Origin: Gliomastix tumulicola
Taxonomy: Eukaryota; Ascomycota; Sordariomycetes; Hypocreales; Bionectriaceae
Length of the DNA stretch: 64,000 bases
Reading direction: 5' to 3'
NCBI GenBank assembly: GCA_001599755.1
Contig: BCHX01000005.1
Coordinates: 3,406,409-3,470,408, forward strand
Shown here one piece after another: positions 53,309 to 64,000 of this stretch (its first letter is position 1; each line of letters opens with the position of its first letter). A model generated the notes under the pieces. The model was not told where the DNA came from. It did no database searches and saw only the letters and a program-made list of their open reading frames with translations. The translations under genes were made by a program, and so were the position numbers.

Positions 53309-56300
53309 GCTGAAAAGCAGCTGTAGGAGCGAGAAGGTCATGGCGTTAAGCTGGCGACTTCTTTCCCACGGCGCCGTTCCCCTCCCTGTCGTTCATTTTG
53401 CTCTTGCTCTTATTTCTTTCCTGTTACTTTGTCGCTCTTCTTGGATAATAGATATATAGTTAGATAGTTAGATAGAATATATATTAGAGTATAAAGTCTT
53501 CTCTTTTCTCTACTTTTATTTAGCAGTATTTTCTATAACGTACTCTTTTTTAATTAAGTTAGTGATAATAATCAATCTATGCAACTATGCCTTTATTAAT
53601 TTAGCACAGGCCATCCCTCGTTCGCAGATGTCTCGGCTGTCAATCACAGTGTGGCTCGTTCTTGGTTGGATTTACTCTGCGTAGGCCGCGGTCGAGCCTC
53701 CAGGCTAGCTGATGTTGGTCCTTCTAAATGTCCAAACTCCGTTGGAGCGAGGGAGACGGTCGCCAGTAGCGTAGAAGGATTCTATCGCGCCATGGTGGTA
53801 TGTGGCCGTGAGCGCCATGTCGAGAAGCCTCAGACACTATGTCCAAAAGTATGCGATGAGCAAATGAGCGTAACCGAAGTAGTGTCAGACTTTCAGAGTC
53901 TGATAAGGCCCTTGTCGTCCAGACACACGCCGTCTTATCCCCTGTTCACCATCCCGGCTGCCGGTTCTACCAGAGTTGCTGGCGGATGTGCAAGCATCTA
54001 CGACTACGTTGCGCTCAGACGATAGTAGATGAGAACCTGATCAGGAGACTTTACCGTTGTGGTGCTTCGATACCTCGATGTGGTGAAGGTATGTGGATTC
54101 CAGGAGCCTCACGCAGGTGATGTACTTCGAAGTTGAGCAGCCTCGTTCGCACCGGGTTACCATCTGTCTCTGGTAGGATGTGCAAGGCCGACATAGCGGA
54201 GAGGAAACGAAGACAGGTGGCTTGCGCGTGCGGCCGCGCTCAGTGACCAACCTCAAACACCTGTGTCTTGTTCGGAGGAAGTTGTACGGTGCGGGGGCGA
54301 ATGCTCTGATGAGCGGCTCTTCCATCAAGATGCCTACGAAGCCATGGCCTAATGGTTTCCACAAACATAAGAGAGCAGTCATAGACTTCGACTGCAATGC
54401 AACCATCCCGAGCAGCCTATGTTCTGGACGTGACGTCGCGCGTCTCAGGCATGACTGTCGGCAGGAAGGAAAAGGGATCATCCCATGCAAAAAGTTGATA
54501 TGATGGACACCACGAGAAAGGCAGTGTAATCTTCCGTGGGGTGTCTGTTGAGAGAGACTGAGGCCGCAGGGGGTGAAGGCGACCGGAAGTGCCGTCGGAT
54601 ATTCTTGTTCGACAGGGACCAGGGCTCGCGGAGGCCGCTCGCTCCATGACCGTATATATACAAGCAGCAGATGTTCCCCAGCCCGTGGTACTGTGTTTGA
54701 CGGAGAGGGCCCATGGGCTGGGATGCGAAACGCAAGAATGTTTGAATAGAGAGGCACAAACGAGCATCGCTCCTCTCCCAGGACCAACGAGTGCCAGTCG
54801 TGGTATGGCACAGCAGTCGCGTGCAGCCTCCAGCCGCATGTTCCTGGCAAGCGATCCTCCAAGTATGGGGGAACACGGTGCATTGTATCGATATGTCGTA
54901 GTGCGGGCAATATATTTGGTCGTCCGTTTCGCTTTGGCGGCATCTCTGGGGTGACGGGGAAATCTGCGAAGGGCAGCGCCGCCGCCGGCGAGCGTCTGTT
55001 TGGGTCGAAGGGACTAAGTGGAAGAGTCAGTTAGGATAGTGGTCAACACGGGAGGCCTAAGGATGTGGGAGAAACATACGGACCCGGCTCAATCCAGAAT
55101 ATACAATCTGTCGTGACAAGTTTGCGGCAAGAGATGAGACCGAAGCATGCCGAATCCGAGGTTCACGCTGGAGTGATGAAGGCCACCGCGCGCAGGTGGC
55201 GAGGATGTCGGGGATTCTCCCAGTCGGATTCGTCTGGAGGCGGGGATGCAAAAGCTCGCGCCCGCGTGAAGGACTCCTGTGCATGTATCGTCAGTGAATA
55301 TGTTCGATGGCGCTCGACCGCGCAACGAGGGATCCAACTTACCAGTAGGTCCTACACCATCACTCGGCAAAGAACAGCAGAAATGGACTGCGAGACAGAC
55401 CGTGGCACCGTGAGCCATACGAGAGGTTTCTGTGAGGGACGCGGGGTCAGCATGCCGTCAGCATGCCGCCTCCATCACCTGCGCGGGGATCGTGAGTCCT
55501 CTACTACGGCGAGTGGAATTTGGGCACAGAGCGCTGACCTACCTCAAGATACCATGCCCCCCCAAGGACGAAAAGTCCGAGACGCTGGCGATAAAGGGAC
55601 TTGCCCAGGTCGCCAGGCGGAATCGCAAGCAAAACGAGAGGCGTAAGCAGACGGCACGCATCGACACGCAAGGCAGGCTCTCATCTCTGCCAAAGAGAGG
55701 AGAGAAATCAGCGTCGATTTGTTACTCTTCCATGAAGAACGCGCTGTTGGAACCGCGGGGCCATACAACGCCTTGCTGAGGAAGAATGAAGGAGGCTGGT
55801 AGCCTAGAAAGGGGTGCCTGGAGGCCCTTAGGGGGTGGAAGGAACAGGCTTGGAGATGGAGGAGAAGGAGAAGAAGAATGAGGAGGATAGAGTAGAGTTG
55901 GGTGCGGCGGGGTAGATCTACAGCAAGATGCACTGCACAGCCGTCCCTCGTTTACTCTGGCGGTTGGAAGCGTGCATCAATAGGCGAGAAGGCCGCAATC
56001 CATGCCGTCTTGGCCTCCAGACCTTATTATCATTCGTACATTTGCTGTCACAAAATTGGCGGTAAGCTGTCGGGCCACGTTGTGTCACCTCACGCGTCGT
56101 CGCCCACCAACACACACACATACAAATGGGTAAACTTGGAGTCACTGGCCAATGATAAACGCCATGTGCCGTCGCCTGGACTTCGTTCGCGCCCATCCTG
56201 GCGAGGACGGCCTTGGAACGAGCAATGCACACGGCATGGAGTATTGGGACAAAAGTAGTGTGTCGAGAGAGCCGCGGGTCGTGAGCGAAGTCACCCAGCC

Positions 56301-59300
56301 GTTCGTTCTTGCACAGTAACCGTCATCGGCTGGAATCCCACCTCGTTCATGATGGGTGGCGTGCTGGCTACACACAGTCGTGGCAGACGAGCCAGGCTGG
56401 CAGCCGCAATTGCTCTTGGCGATATTACACAGGCCGCCAGCGCTGGCGGTGAGGATGTGCTGAAGAGGCCGCCTGTATGCGCCCGCATCTGACGCGAGTG
56501 TCACGACAAACGGCGCACCAGAGTGGCGGTGTAGATACAATGAGAAGAATTTGCTGATATCGTCTTGGGAAATGTCTTGGGAGGTCTTGGTCAGTGCATT
56601 TTTTGGCCCAACCGCCGTCTCGTCTGTCAGACTTATCGCCAAGGGTTCCATCGGACTTGGCGATGGGCACGACACAGAGCCGCAAGGACGTGATCCTCTC
56701 AGCAGGAAGAAGAAAGAAATAGAAAGAGAGAAACAATAAAGATGTAACTTGTACGACGTGATGGTATTACGAGGAGGCAGGTCAGGGACATCACACAGAC
56801 ACACAACGGAGGTCCCGTACGACTGACTGATGGACGAGTGGCCCATGCCCAGTCTCATGCGCTCCAGGCAGACGTTTGGCGGATTGCCTCCTTCGCTTCA
56901 TCTCCCAGGGCTTCAAACGGCGTCCTTAGTCATGATGAGACCACGAGATGATCCATCGCGGTTCCACAAGCCTAGCAGGCGTTGAGAACGAGAAGCGAGA
57001 AGGGGACCGGCGAGGGGCAGGGAGAAGAAAAAAAAAATCACAGAAGAAAAAGAAGAAAAGTCCACATGACCACACGTGGAAAGCTCGTGCGATGGAGCGT
57101 GCGCGCGCGCCCGCGGTGTGAGATGGAGAAAAGGACGCCAGTAAAAAAATAACGCGAGGAGAAGCCCATGGAGAACGAGGAGGAGAAAGAGGAGAAAGAG
57201 GGGAACAAGGTTAGGCAGCAGGATTCTCTCCATGTCACTGGACTGGGGGATACATGGGCAGTACGGAGGTACAAACTCGGCCGCCACAGGAGGGGAAGGG
57301 CTTGGTGCCGTTATCACGCGAGCGCAAAGTACCTTTTCCCTCGTTCGGTGCGTGCCAGCCAGTTGGAGGCCAGACAGTACGAGCAGCAGCAGACCAACCA
57401 GTTCTGCTAGCCCAGTGAGATCAGGCCGGGGGGGGACACGCTCTGGAACGGATCACCCAATATAGCCTTCACAGGCAAGGGCCGATAAGCTGGTCCGAGC
57501 AGCAAAAAAAGCAACACTACAAACAAGTACTGTACATACACTGACACAACGCGCGCGCGCGCATGTGCAGTGCACCGCACACTGTGGGACAGAAACTATC
57601 GCTGGGAGAAAACGGGGAACGGGGATGGATGGAGTAGTGGCAGCGAAATGTGGCAGCCTGGAGGTGTTGGTGCGTTGGTGCATGGGGCTTGTCTTGCTTT
57701 TTGGGTGGGTGGATAATGAACCGACGAGACAATCGCGAGAGAATGTGGCAGCCTGGTGCTCGTGTGGGCTAAGACAGGCGGGAAGAAGAAAGTTTTTTCT
57801 CGTCCCTCTTCTCATTTGCAAATGGTCTCGTTTCGCATGTTAGATTATCCATGTCTCTCAATAGTCTCTGCCACGGTGACACCGAGAGTCTTGTCCTTGC
57901 CGCCCGATGCCGCACTGAGCAGTTCTTTGGAGCGGCCGCCAATTCAGTGTGCAGTGCATTTCTTCCCAGCTTATCGCCGAAAGCTTGAGGGGAGAAGCAA
58001 GAAAAGCGATGACGTACCCCGTGGCTCGCCGGAAAGTCTACGAGAAGTATTCCTCCGTAGCGCCGGTACATGGACGACCCAGAACCGAGTGCAGCCACCC
58101 GGGCTCCCTCCCTCCCTGGGGGGCGATAATAATAATATTGCTTTGTTGGAAAGAGAGCGAAAGCCGGCAGGTGGGTGGCGCGCGAGAGCCAAGGACCCAA
58201 GAGCACCCAAGAGTCCAAGACTCTTAGCCAGCCGAAAGCGGCCGCAGGGGTTCCGGCAAATCGGCAAGTCATGGAGCGGCCTCGAGAGACACGCGAAGCC
58301 CCTCTTGGGGGTAGGATCGGCAATTCTGGCGCCTCCCAGTCAGCATCAACCGAGTTGGCAGTGGGGGGAGGCAGCCCAGAGGTGGGAAATGGCTGGCAAG
58401 AGGTGGTTCTCGCTTCGTGATTGCAAACCAGTTCCCCCCAGGCCGTGGTTTGCATGCCTTTCCATGGCCGTGCCTTGGCCTTCCCATTCTGCCTGCACAC
58501 GCGGGCATGAGGCGCCCCGAGAGCAGAGCGAGACGGGTGGAGGAGACTCATTTGCCGTGTGATATTTTAATCTTTAAGCTTAAAAGTCGTGCCATGGGGG
58601 GGCCAGAGGTCAGCTGCCGGAGCAGCTGCTTATCTGAGACACCAGCACACTTGGCTCAGTTGGCTGTCTCTCTCCCACAGCTCTGTTTCCGGCTTTCTCA
58701 CTCCCAACCCCCAAGACAGTGGAATTGCCCTGCACACCATGACTTGCCTCTGTCTCTCTGTCTCGACCGTTCGCTCTTCCCTGTGAGACTTTAGCTTCGT
58801 CTCCGTAAGACCGTTAAATGGATGCCTGGATGCCTGGGCCCCGACTCCTGACTCCTGGCTCCTCCTCCTCATCTCCATCCCCCGCCCGCTCTCCAGCATC
58901 GACTTTTACGTTTTTTCTCGCCATCCAGGATTTCCCGTCGTCTCCACCCGGCGGCCTCGATACCAGGCCCAATATCAGGTGATAGAGCAGGGACAAAGAC
59001 GGCCCCCGGAGCTGCACCGGCCACACACCCCTGACATCATCACTCATCTTTTCGTCTCGTTGCATCCCATCCATCCTGCTCCCACAGTGCGTCGCATCCA
59101 ACACGGCACGGTCTTCGGTCCTTGCGCCACATCCGTACATGACCGGGCTCGCCCATGTACCTGTACATCCGGTACAAGCTCCTTACAGCACAGGCCCAAA
59201 ATCCCCATGTGCCCTAGGTCTTTCCCCAGAGTGGGGGATGAGCTACTGGGGGATCCAGAGGGGAGTCGTTTGGTCCTGCTCATCGCCTGTCCGTGCTCTG

Positions 59301-59623
59301 CTTTCAGCTGTTTCGCTCTGAATCCTGATCCTCTGGCTCACACTGTCTAGTCTGATCTGGTGTGGTCTGTGATTGACGGCTCCTGTTGGCTGGTTCCTTG
59401 CTTGGTCGGTGCGGAGTAGGTACTTGCAGCTAAGGGTAGGTAGGGTCGTATTTGTATATAACCTGCACGACGCGACCCGGGCTCCCTCCCTTTTGATCTG
59501 CCGCGTCCCCTTCCTTCTTTCTTTTCTTTCTCTCTTCTCTGTGTGTGTGCGCGTGTGTGTCTCTCTGTGATACTACAGGAAAGCAAAGCTTGAAGAGTGA
59601 CAAAACGCCAAACCGACGCTACA
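53309..59623. other. 6.3 kb without a supported gene
   Basis: After the pump's 3' UTR (an AT-rich stretch at 53440-53580 is probably the end of its transcript or its terminator), I see no gene. Open frames at 54041-54943 (minus), 55065-55646 (plus), 56142-56858 (minus), 57756-58562 (plus) and 57769-58551 (minus) overlap one another, have no signature motif and show no splice pattern. The right 300-400 bp is the promoter and leader of the sugar transporter. Purine-rich stretches occur near 57.0-57.2 kb. Confidence 0.4.
59455..59461 (+). promoter_or_regulatory. TATA box of the sugar transporter
   Basis: TATATAA, 169 bp before the ATG, followed by a CT-rich stretch (59484-59571) typical of highly expressed fungal genes. 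Confidence 0.55.
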
Positions 59624-61862
59624 ATGGCCGATACCAACAACGGGGACATTGCCCCCTCCAAGTCCTACGAGGAGTCCAAGGCCATCCAGGATGAGAAGGT
59701 CCTCGATGAGAAGCCGGACCTCTCTGACTCTGGCCATGGCGACTTCGGCGGCCGTCGCCAGTCGACTGCCCTGAACATCGTCGAGAACCCGCTGATGGTG
59801 AGTTCGCCTCCCTCTCTCACTCTCTCTCTCTCTCTCACCCCTTCCGCACTGCCTACCTACATACAGTCTCTTTTTCTGCGCCAATTGAAGCTCTCTCTGA
59901 CACCAATTGCAGCGTGATACCCCCGACGTCGTCGTCCGCAACGCCGAGGCCTTCGCCAACAAGCACGGCCTCGAGGAGCACGCCGGTCTCTTCGGCCGCG
60001 CCGCCCTCGTCGCCCGTGACATGGACCGCTTCGAGTTCCTCGACGTCCTGAGCGAGGACGAGAAGGCCGCCCTCACATACGAGAAGGAGCACAAGTGGCA
60101 CGGCTCCAAGATGCTGTGGTACTCGATCGGCCTCTGCGCCGTCGGTGCCGCCACGCAGGGCTGGGATCAGACTGGTTCCAACGGTGCCAACCTGGCCTTC
60201 CCCCAGGAGTTTGGCCTCACCAAGCCTGGCCTCGACGAGTGGATTGTCGGTATCATCAACGCCATCATCTTCCTGACTGCCGGTCTGATGTAAGCGCCTT
60301 TACCTGATTGCACTCTCCGTCTTGTGTGTGTGTGATAACACCCGCTAACACACAACCCTCTGCAGTGGTGCCTTCATCGTCGATCCCCTCAACCACTACT
60401 TCGGCCGACGTGGTGAGATCTTCATCACCGCTGCTGCTCTCGTTGCGACGCCCATCGGGTCCGGCTTCGCCAAGTCGTGGCAGGGCCTCTTCGCCGCCCG
60501 TTTCGTCATGGGTATCGCCATCGGTGCCAAGAACGCGACTGTGCCCATCTTCTCGGCCGAGATGGCGCCCGCCCGCATCCGCGGCGCCCTCGTCATGTTC
60601 TGGCAGCTCTGGGTCGTCATCGGCATCTTCCTCGGCTTCACCGCCAACGTCATCCTCATGAACACGGGCGACATCGCCTGGCGCCTCGAGCTCGGCTCTG
60701 CCTTCATCCCGGCCTTTGTCCTCATGTGCGGCATCTGGTTCTGCCCGGAGTCGCCCCGTTGGCTCATGAAGCACGGCCGGTACGCCGAGGGCTTCCACTC
60801 CATGGACCGCCTGCGCGCCCACCCCATCATCGCCGCCCGCGACTACTACTACTCGTGGGTCATCTACGAGGAGGAGCTCAAGGAGGCCCGCGGCGCCGGC
60901 TACTTCTCTCGTCTCTGGGACTGCTTCGCCGTGCCCCGTATCAGGCGTGCCAACTACGGTGCCTCGACGGTCATGATCGCCCAGCAGATGTGCGGCATCA
61001 ACATCATCTCCTTCTACAGTTCCTCCATCTTCCGTGATGTCGGCTACTCCAAGGAGGAGGCTCTGTACGCCTCGCTCGGCTACGGTGCCATCCAGGTGGT
61101 TGCCACCATCCCCACGCTCTTCCTCATCGACACCAAGGGCCGACGAACCCTGACCATGATTGTAAGTTCCCACCGACTCTGCACACGAATGTGTGTGCGC
61201 ACCCGCTAGGCTAGACAAGTTGTACTGACTTGGTCGGATGGAAAAGACTTTCCCCCTGATGTGTATCTTCCTCTTGGCCGGCGGTCTCTCCCTGCTCAAC
61301 GACGAGGGCAGCCGTGGTGCCAGAATCGGACCCGTCGTTCTGTAAGTCCAATCCCGTCACACGCACGCACGCACGCGCTCGCGCAACGATTCAATTACTA
61401 ACCAACCACACCCTCCCGCACAGCTTCGTCTACCTCTTCACCATCGCCTACTCCCTCGGCGAAGGCCCCGTCGCCTTCCAGTACTCGGCCGAGGTCTTCC
61501 CCACCATCCAGCGTGAGCAGGGCATGGCCTGGGCCGTCTGCATCAACAACACCTTCGCCGGTGTCCTCTCCCTCACCTTCCCGCGCATGAAGACCGTCAT
61601 GACGCCCACGGGCGCCTTCGGCTTCTACGCCGGTCTCAACTTCGTCGCCTGGATCATGATCTTCTGCTTCGTCCGCGAGACCAAGCAGCTCACCCTCGAG
61701 GAAATCGACCAGGTCTTCTCCGTGCCGACCAAGGACTTCCTGCGCCACGAGACCTTTGTCTGGCTGCCCTACTTCATCAAGAGGCACATCTTCCGCCAGA
61801 AGATCGCCAAGCCCCCGGCCATCATCGAGTCGGTCGACAACAGGACCACCAAGACTGCTTAG
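59624..61862 (+). CDS. MFS sugar/polyol transporter, five exons
   Basis: Proposed CDS join(59624..59797,59913..60289,60366..61161,61247..61341,61424..61862), 626 residues. All four introns are GT-AG (115, 76, 85, 82 nt) and together give an unbroken frame. Typical sugar-porter motifs are present: FGRRGEIF after segment 2, RFVMGIAIGAKNATVPIFSAE with the APARIRGALV segment, FCPESPRWLMKHGR between segments 6 and 7, IAQQMCGINIISFYSSSIF and the FRETKQLTLEEID tail. The N-terminus is long (about 150 residues before the first membrane segment) and carries RDTPDVVVRNAEAFANKHG and a Asp/Glu-rich stretch. It would import hexose, pentose or polyol at the plasma membrane by proton symport; the substrate is unknown. 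A strong TATA and CT-rich leader suggest good expression. Confidence 0.93.
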
Positions 61863-62722
61863 GTGTGTGTGTGTGTGTGCTTCGGTATATAATGCATAAA
61901 GTCTAGGGGGGGGGGGGGGGGGAAAAGGGAAAAGGGGTGGTTCCTTGATCTTGCTGCGCAATGATGTGTTATGGTTCGAGGAGGGGATGGATGGTCTGAT
62001 GAAATACCCTGGGGTGGTGATGTTTCTACGTGTTTGAGTTGTCTATCGAGCAACTCGTAAGCTAGCTGCGCTTTATTATACCTCATCGCTCACTATACTG
62101 AGTCCAGTTGTCTCGCTAGTAATTTGAAATGATCAGTAAAATCAATCATTCGTGCCACGAGTGGTCTGGTGTGTGTACTGCAGTGCCATCTCCAACGACT
62201 GTGTGTGAATTGCCGTCGACAGCCGGACTGGCAATGCCGATTCCAAGGGTTCCCGGTGTAGTAATTTCGGCACTACGGAGGCGAGATTACGGGCAAGCTT
62301 GTCAATCCGTCCAAAAGTGCCAATGACGATCGCGTAAAGCGTCCCTGTTTCATCACCCAGTGCACGTCCATCCAATGCTAGCTAGAATGCGACCTTCTCG
62401 CCTCGAATTGGATCACGGGAAAGAGAGAATGCCCATCCCGAGTAATCCTGCTTTCTGGACTGTGCTACACTGTGACATCTCCATTCTCAGTCAGGGTCGT
62501 CTTTCCCTGTCAACTGTGCCACACACACCAGCGAACATGTCGCGCATGGAACCGTTTGCCTCGATCGTCCGTGCGTCCTGCGCACAATGCCATGAGTTCA
62601 AAAAAAAAAAAAAAAACAGATTGGCGATACCATCGGGATAGCGCAGACCGAAATCCGAGAAGGCTCCGCACACAAGTCAGTCAGTCAATGGAGACAGGCA
62701 CCAAAAAAATGCAAAAATCAAA
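61863..62722. other. Intergenic with homopolymers
   Basis: 3' flank of the sugar transporter. It contains a GT microsatellite (61863-61879), a run of 17 G (61906-61922) and a run of 17 A (62600-62616). No gene. Confidence 0.55.
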
Positions 62723-62794
62723 GCCCACGCCAGTAGTCGAAACTGGAATCTCCTGATTCGTAGTCAGACGCCTTAACCATTGGGCCACGCGGGC
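62723..62794 (-). tRNA. tRNA-Arg (anticodon ACG)
   Basis: 72 nt on the minus strand. The acceptor stem GCCCGCG pairs with CGTGGGC (one G-U). The anticodon loop CTACGAA between TCTGA and TCAGG-type stems shows anticodon ACG. The T arm CCAGTTTCGACTACTGG has a 5-bp stem and TTCGA loop. No intron. T runs follow downstream on the minus strand (62702-62720), a suitable RNA polymerase III terminator. Confidence 0.93.
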
Positions 62795-63105
62795 TTTGGT
62801 GATGAGACATGCGCGGTAAGCGCTCTATGGAAGTTTGCCACAGCGAGAGACCACCGAAATTGTGCAGCGTTATTAGGAGAAGGTTGAGGCTTCAGTGTAC
62901 GTTCCCGTCCTCACGATGGGGGGGGGGGGGGGAGGTGCGCCTTCCATTCCCTGCCTTACATTAGACATATTTAAAGCAGAATTTTCATGTTGAGATCGGG
63001 AGGACTTCTAGCATATTTCCAACAATTTCGTCACTCATATCGAGTCCATATAAGCATTTAGGTTGAGGGAGACCAAGACATCAACACTACTAAAAAAAAA
63101 TTCAT
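62795..63105. other. Intergenic with G run
   Basis: Contains a run of 15 G (62918-62932) and the 3' end region of the PaiB-like gene. No gene. Confidence 0.5.
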
Positions 63106-63897
63106 CTACCGCCGCGCCTCAGCCTTCTTCGCCGCGCGCTCCTCCACGGTCTGAGCCATCTTCTCCCCCTCCTCCGTGCCAAGCGCCCGGAAGCCGTCCA
63201 CGACGCCCTTGCGATCCCCCTCGCCCATCTCCTGGCTCATCTTGTACTTGCCCTCCAGGCGATCAATCTCGATCTCGACGCCGATGATGGCCTTCTTGAG
63301 CAGATCGACGTACTTCTCAGGCGCGTCCCCCACCGCCCAGGCCTTCTTGCTCCCTGTGCCGTCGACGTCGTAGCCCATGATGCTCCCCTCGGCGTGCCTC
63401 GTCAGCGCCTCCACCTGGCTCTGCAGGTAGGACCCCGTCTCCGGGTCCGACGTGTCGTGGAAGATCCGGGCCCGGCCGTATACCTGCACGGCCGCGTAGT
63501 TCCACGTGGGCACGACCTTGCCCGTGGCGGGCTTGGTCTCGGCGTAGAATTTCGGCGTGACGTAGTGGTGCGCCGGCCCGTTGAAGACGACCGAGACCTC
63601 CTGCTCTATGACATTCTTCTTCTGCTGTTGGTCGTTGCCGGCGGTGGTCCTACCCTGGACTGCTTCGACGAGTGCCTTGGAATGCGGGTTCGCCCGTGCC
63701 ATGTGGCCGCGCAGCTTGCCCAGCTCAGTCTCGCTGGCGTCATCGGCGATATCGAGGATCCAGGGAATATGGGTGCATTGGATGAGAGGGAAGGTGGGCG
63801 ATGGAATGGCGCTGATGAAGAGGCCGAGGGGGTTGTCTATGATGAATTGGCGGAGCGCGATGATGTCGTGCTCGGCGTGGACCGCACGGAGATACAT
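63106..63897 (-). CDS. PaiB-like FMN-binding split-barrel protein
   Basis: 263 residues, no intron, start MYLRAVHAEHDIIALRQFI and stop at 63106-63108. It carries features of the PaiB / FMN_bind_2 family: an early DNPLGLFISAIPSPTFPLIQ segment, CTHIPWILD, an RGHMARANPHSKAL segment, and EVSVVFNGPAHHYVTPKFY with VVPTWNYAAVQVYGRARIF, which are typical of the flavin-binding barrel. The C-terminal 60 residues are charged and basic, likely a tail. PaiB in Bacillus is a regulator; fungal members are usually called FMN-binding or transcriptional regulator-like, with unknown substrates. It lies on the minus strand, with a tRNA gene just downstream. Confidence 0.9.
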   Translation of the reverse strand: MYLRAVHAEHDIIALRQFIIDNPLGLFISAIPSPTFPLIQCTHIPWILDIADDASETELGKLRGHMARANPHSKALVEAVQGRTTAGNDQQQKKNVIEQEVSVVFNGPAHHYVTPKFYAETKPATGKVVPTWNYAAVQVYGRARIFHDTSDPETGSYLQSQVEALTRHAEGSIMGYDVDGTGSKKAWAVGDAPEKYVDLLKKAIIGVEIEIDRLEGKYKMSQEMGEGDRKGVVDGFRALGTEEGEKMAQTVEERAAKKAEARR

Positions 63898-64000
63898 GAT
63901 GGATGTGATATGGGATGATATTACCGATGATCTTGTTTCATTTGATGCATGGATATCGGCGCTTCAACTCATGAAGACTTTATTCGCATCATGATAGAGG

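Noticed and set aside
54041..54943. 300-codon open frame, minus strand
   Set aside because: Long but with no domain, high Arg/Cys/His/Ser content typical of antisense or random frames, and competing frames on the other strand.
55065..55646. 193-codon open frame, plus strand
   Set aside because: Low-complexity charged composition with no motif and no splice support.
56142..56858. 238-codon open frame, minus strand
   Set aside because: No motif; overlaps other frames; the apparent hydrophobic segment comes from a TTTC-type tract.
57756..58562. Overlapping 260-270 codon frames on both strands
   Set aside because: Both strands are open over the same GC-rich region, so neither can be supported without homology or transcripts.

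Overview
The window comes from a filamentous ascomycete (Pezizomycotina, most likely a Sordariomycete). Evidence: short GT-AG introns of about 49-115 nt, fungal gene families (Zn2Cys6 regulator, PDR-type ABC pump, Dal5-type and sugar MFS carriers, a tiny metallothionein) and a 22-kb AT-rich block almost free of CpA, TpG and CpG, the mark of repeat-induced point mutation (RIP). Exon joins were worked out by hand from splice sites and frame; none has been tested by alignment or RNA data.

Layout. 1-6.0 kb: the 3' end of an unknown gene, two spliced conserved hypothetical genes (the second carries a coding 12-bp minisatellite) and a serine racemase/threonine dehydratase. 6.25-28.9 kb: a short-chain dehydrogenase pseudogene split by an LTR retrotransposon (227-bp LTRs, CCAGC target duplication). 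That element is itself split, just after its reverse transcriptase YLDD-type motif, by a second element in the opposite orientation (298-bp LTRs, ATAG duplication, 14.7 kb). The inner element carries an extra, unrecognised reading direction antisense to its pol, next to its 3' LTR.

29.3-36.8 kb: a compact metabolic group made of a VOC/glyoxalase protein, a CitE-like acyl-CoA lyase, a Dal5-type transporter, a mitochondrial class III CoA-transferase and an oxoglutarate-type mitochondrial carrier. CoA-transferase plus CitE-like lyase plus two carriers suggests catabolism of a C4-C5 dicarboxylate such as itaconate or citramalate. This is inference, and the expected hydratase is not in the window.

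37.6-46 kb: a 25-residue metallothionein in three exons, a maltose-type O-acetyltransferase, a small Cys/His-rich reading frame and a degenerate APH-fold protein. 46.4-53.3 kb: a Zn2Cys6 factor divergent from a full-size PDR ABC transporter, with a perfect CGG-containing inverted repeat between them. 53.3-59.6 kb: no gene I can support. 59.6-64 kb: a five-exon sugar transporter, a tRNA-Arg(ACG) and a PaiB-like FMN-binding protein.
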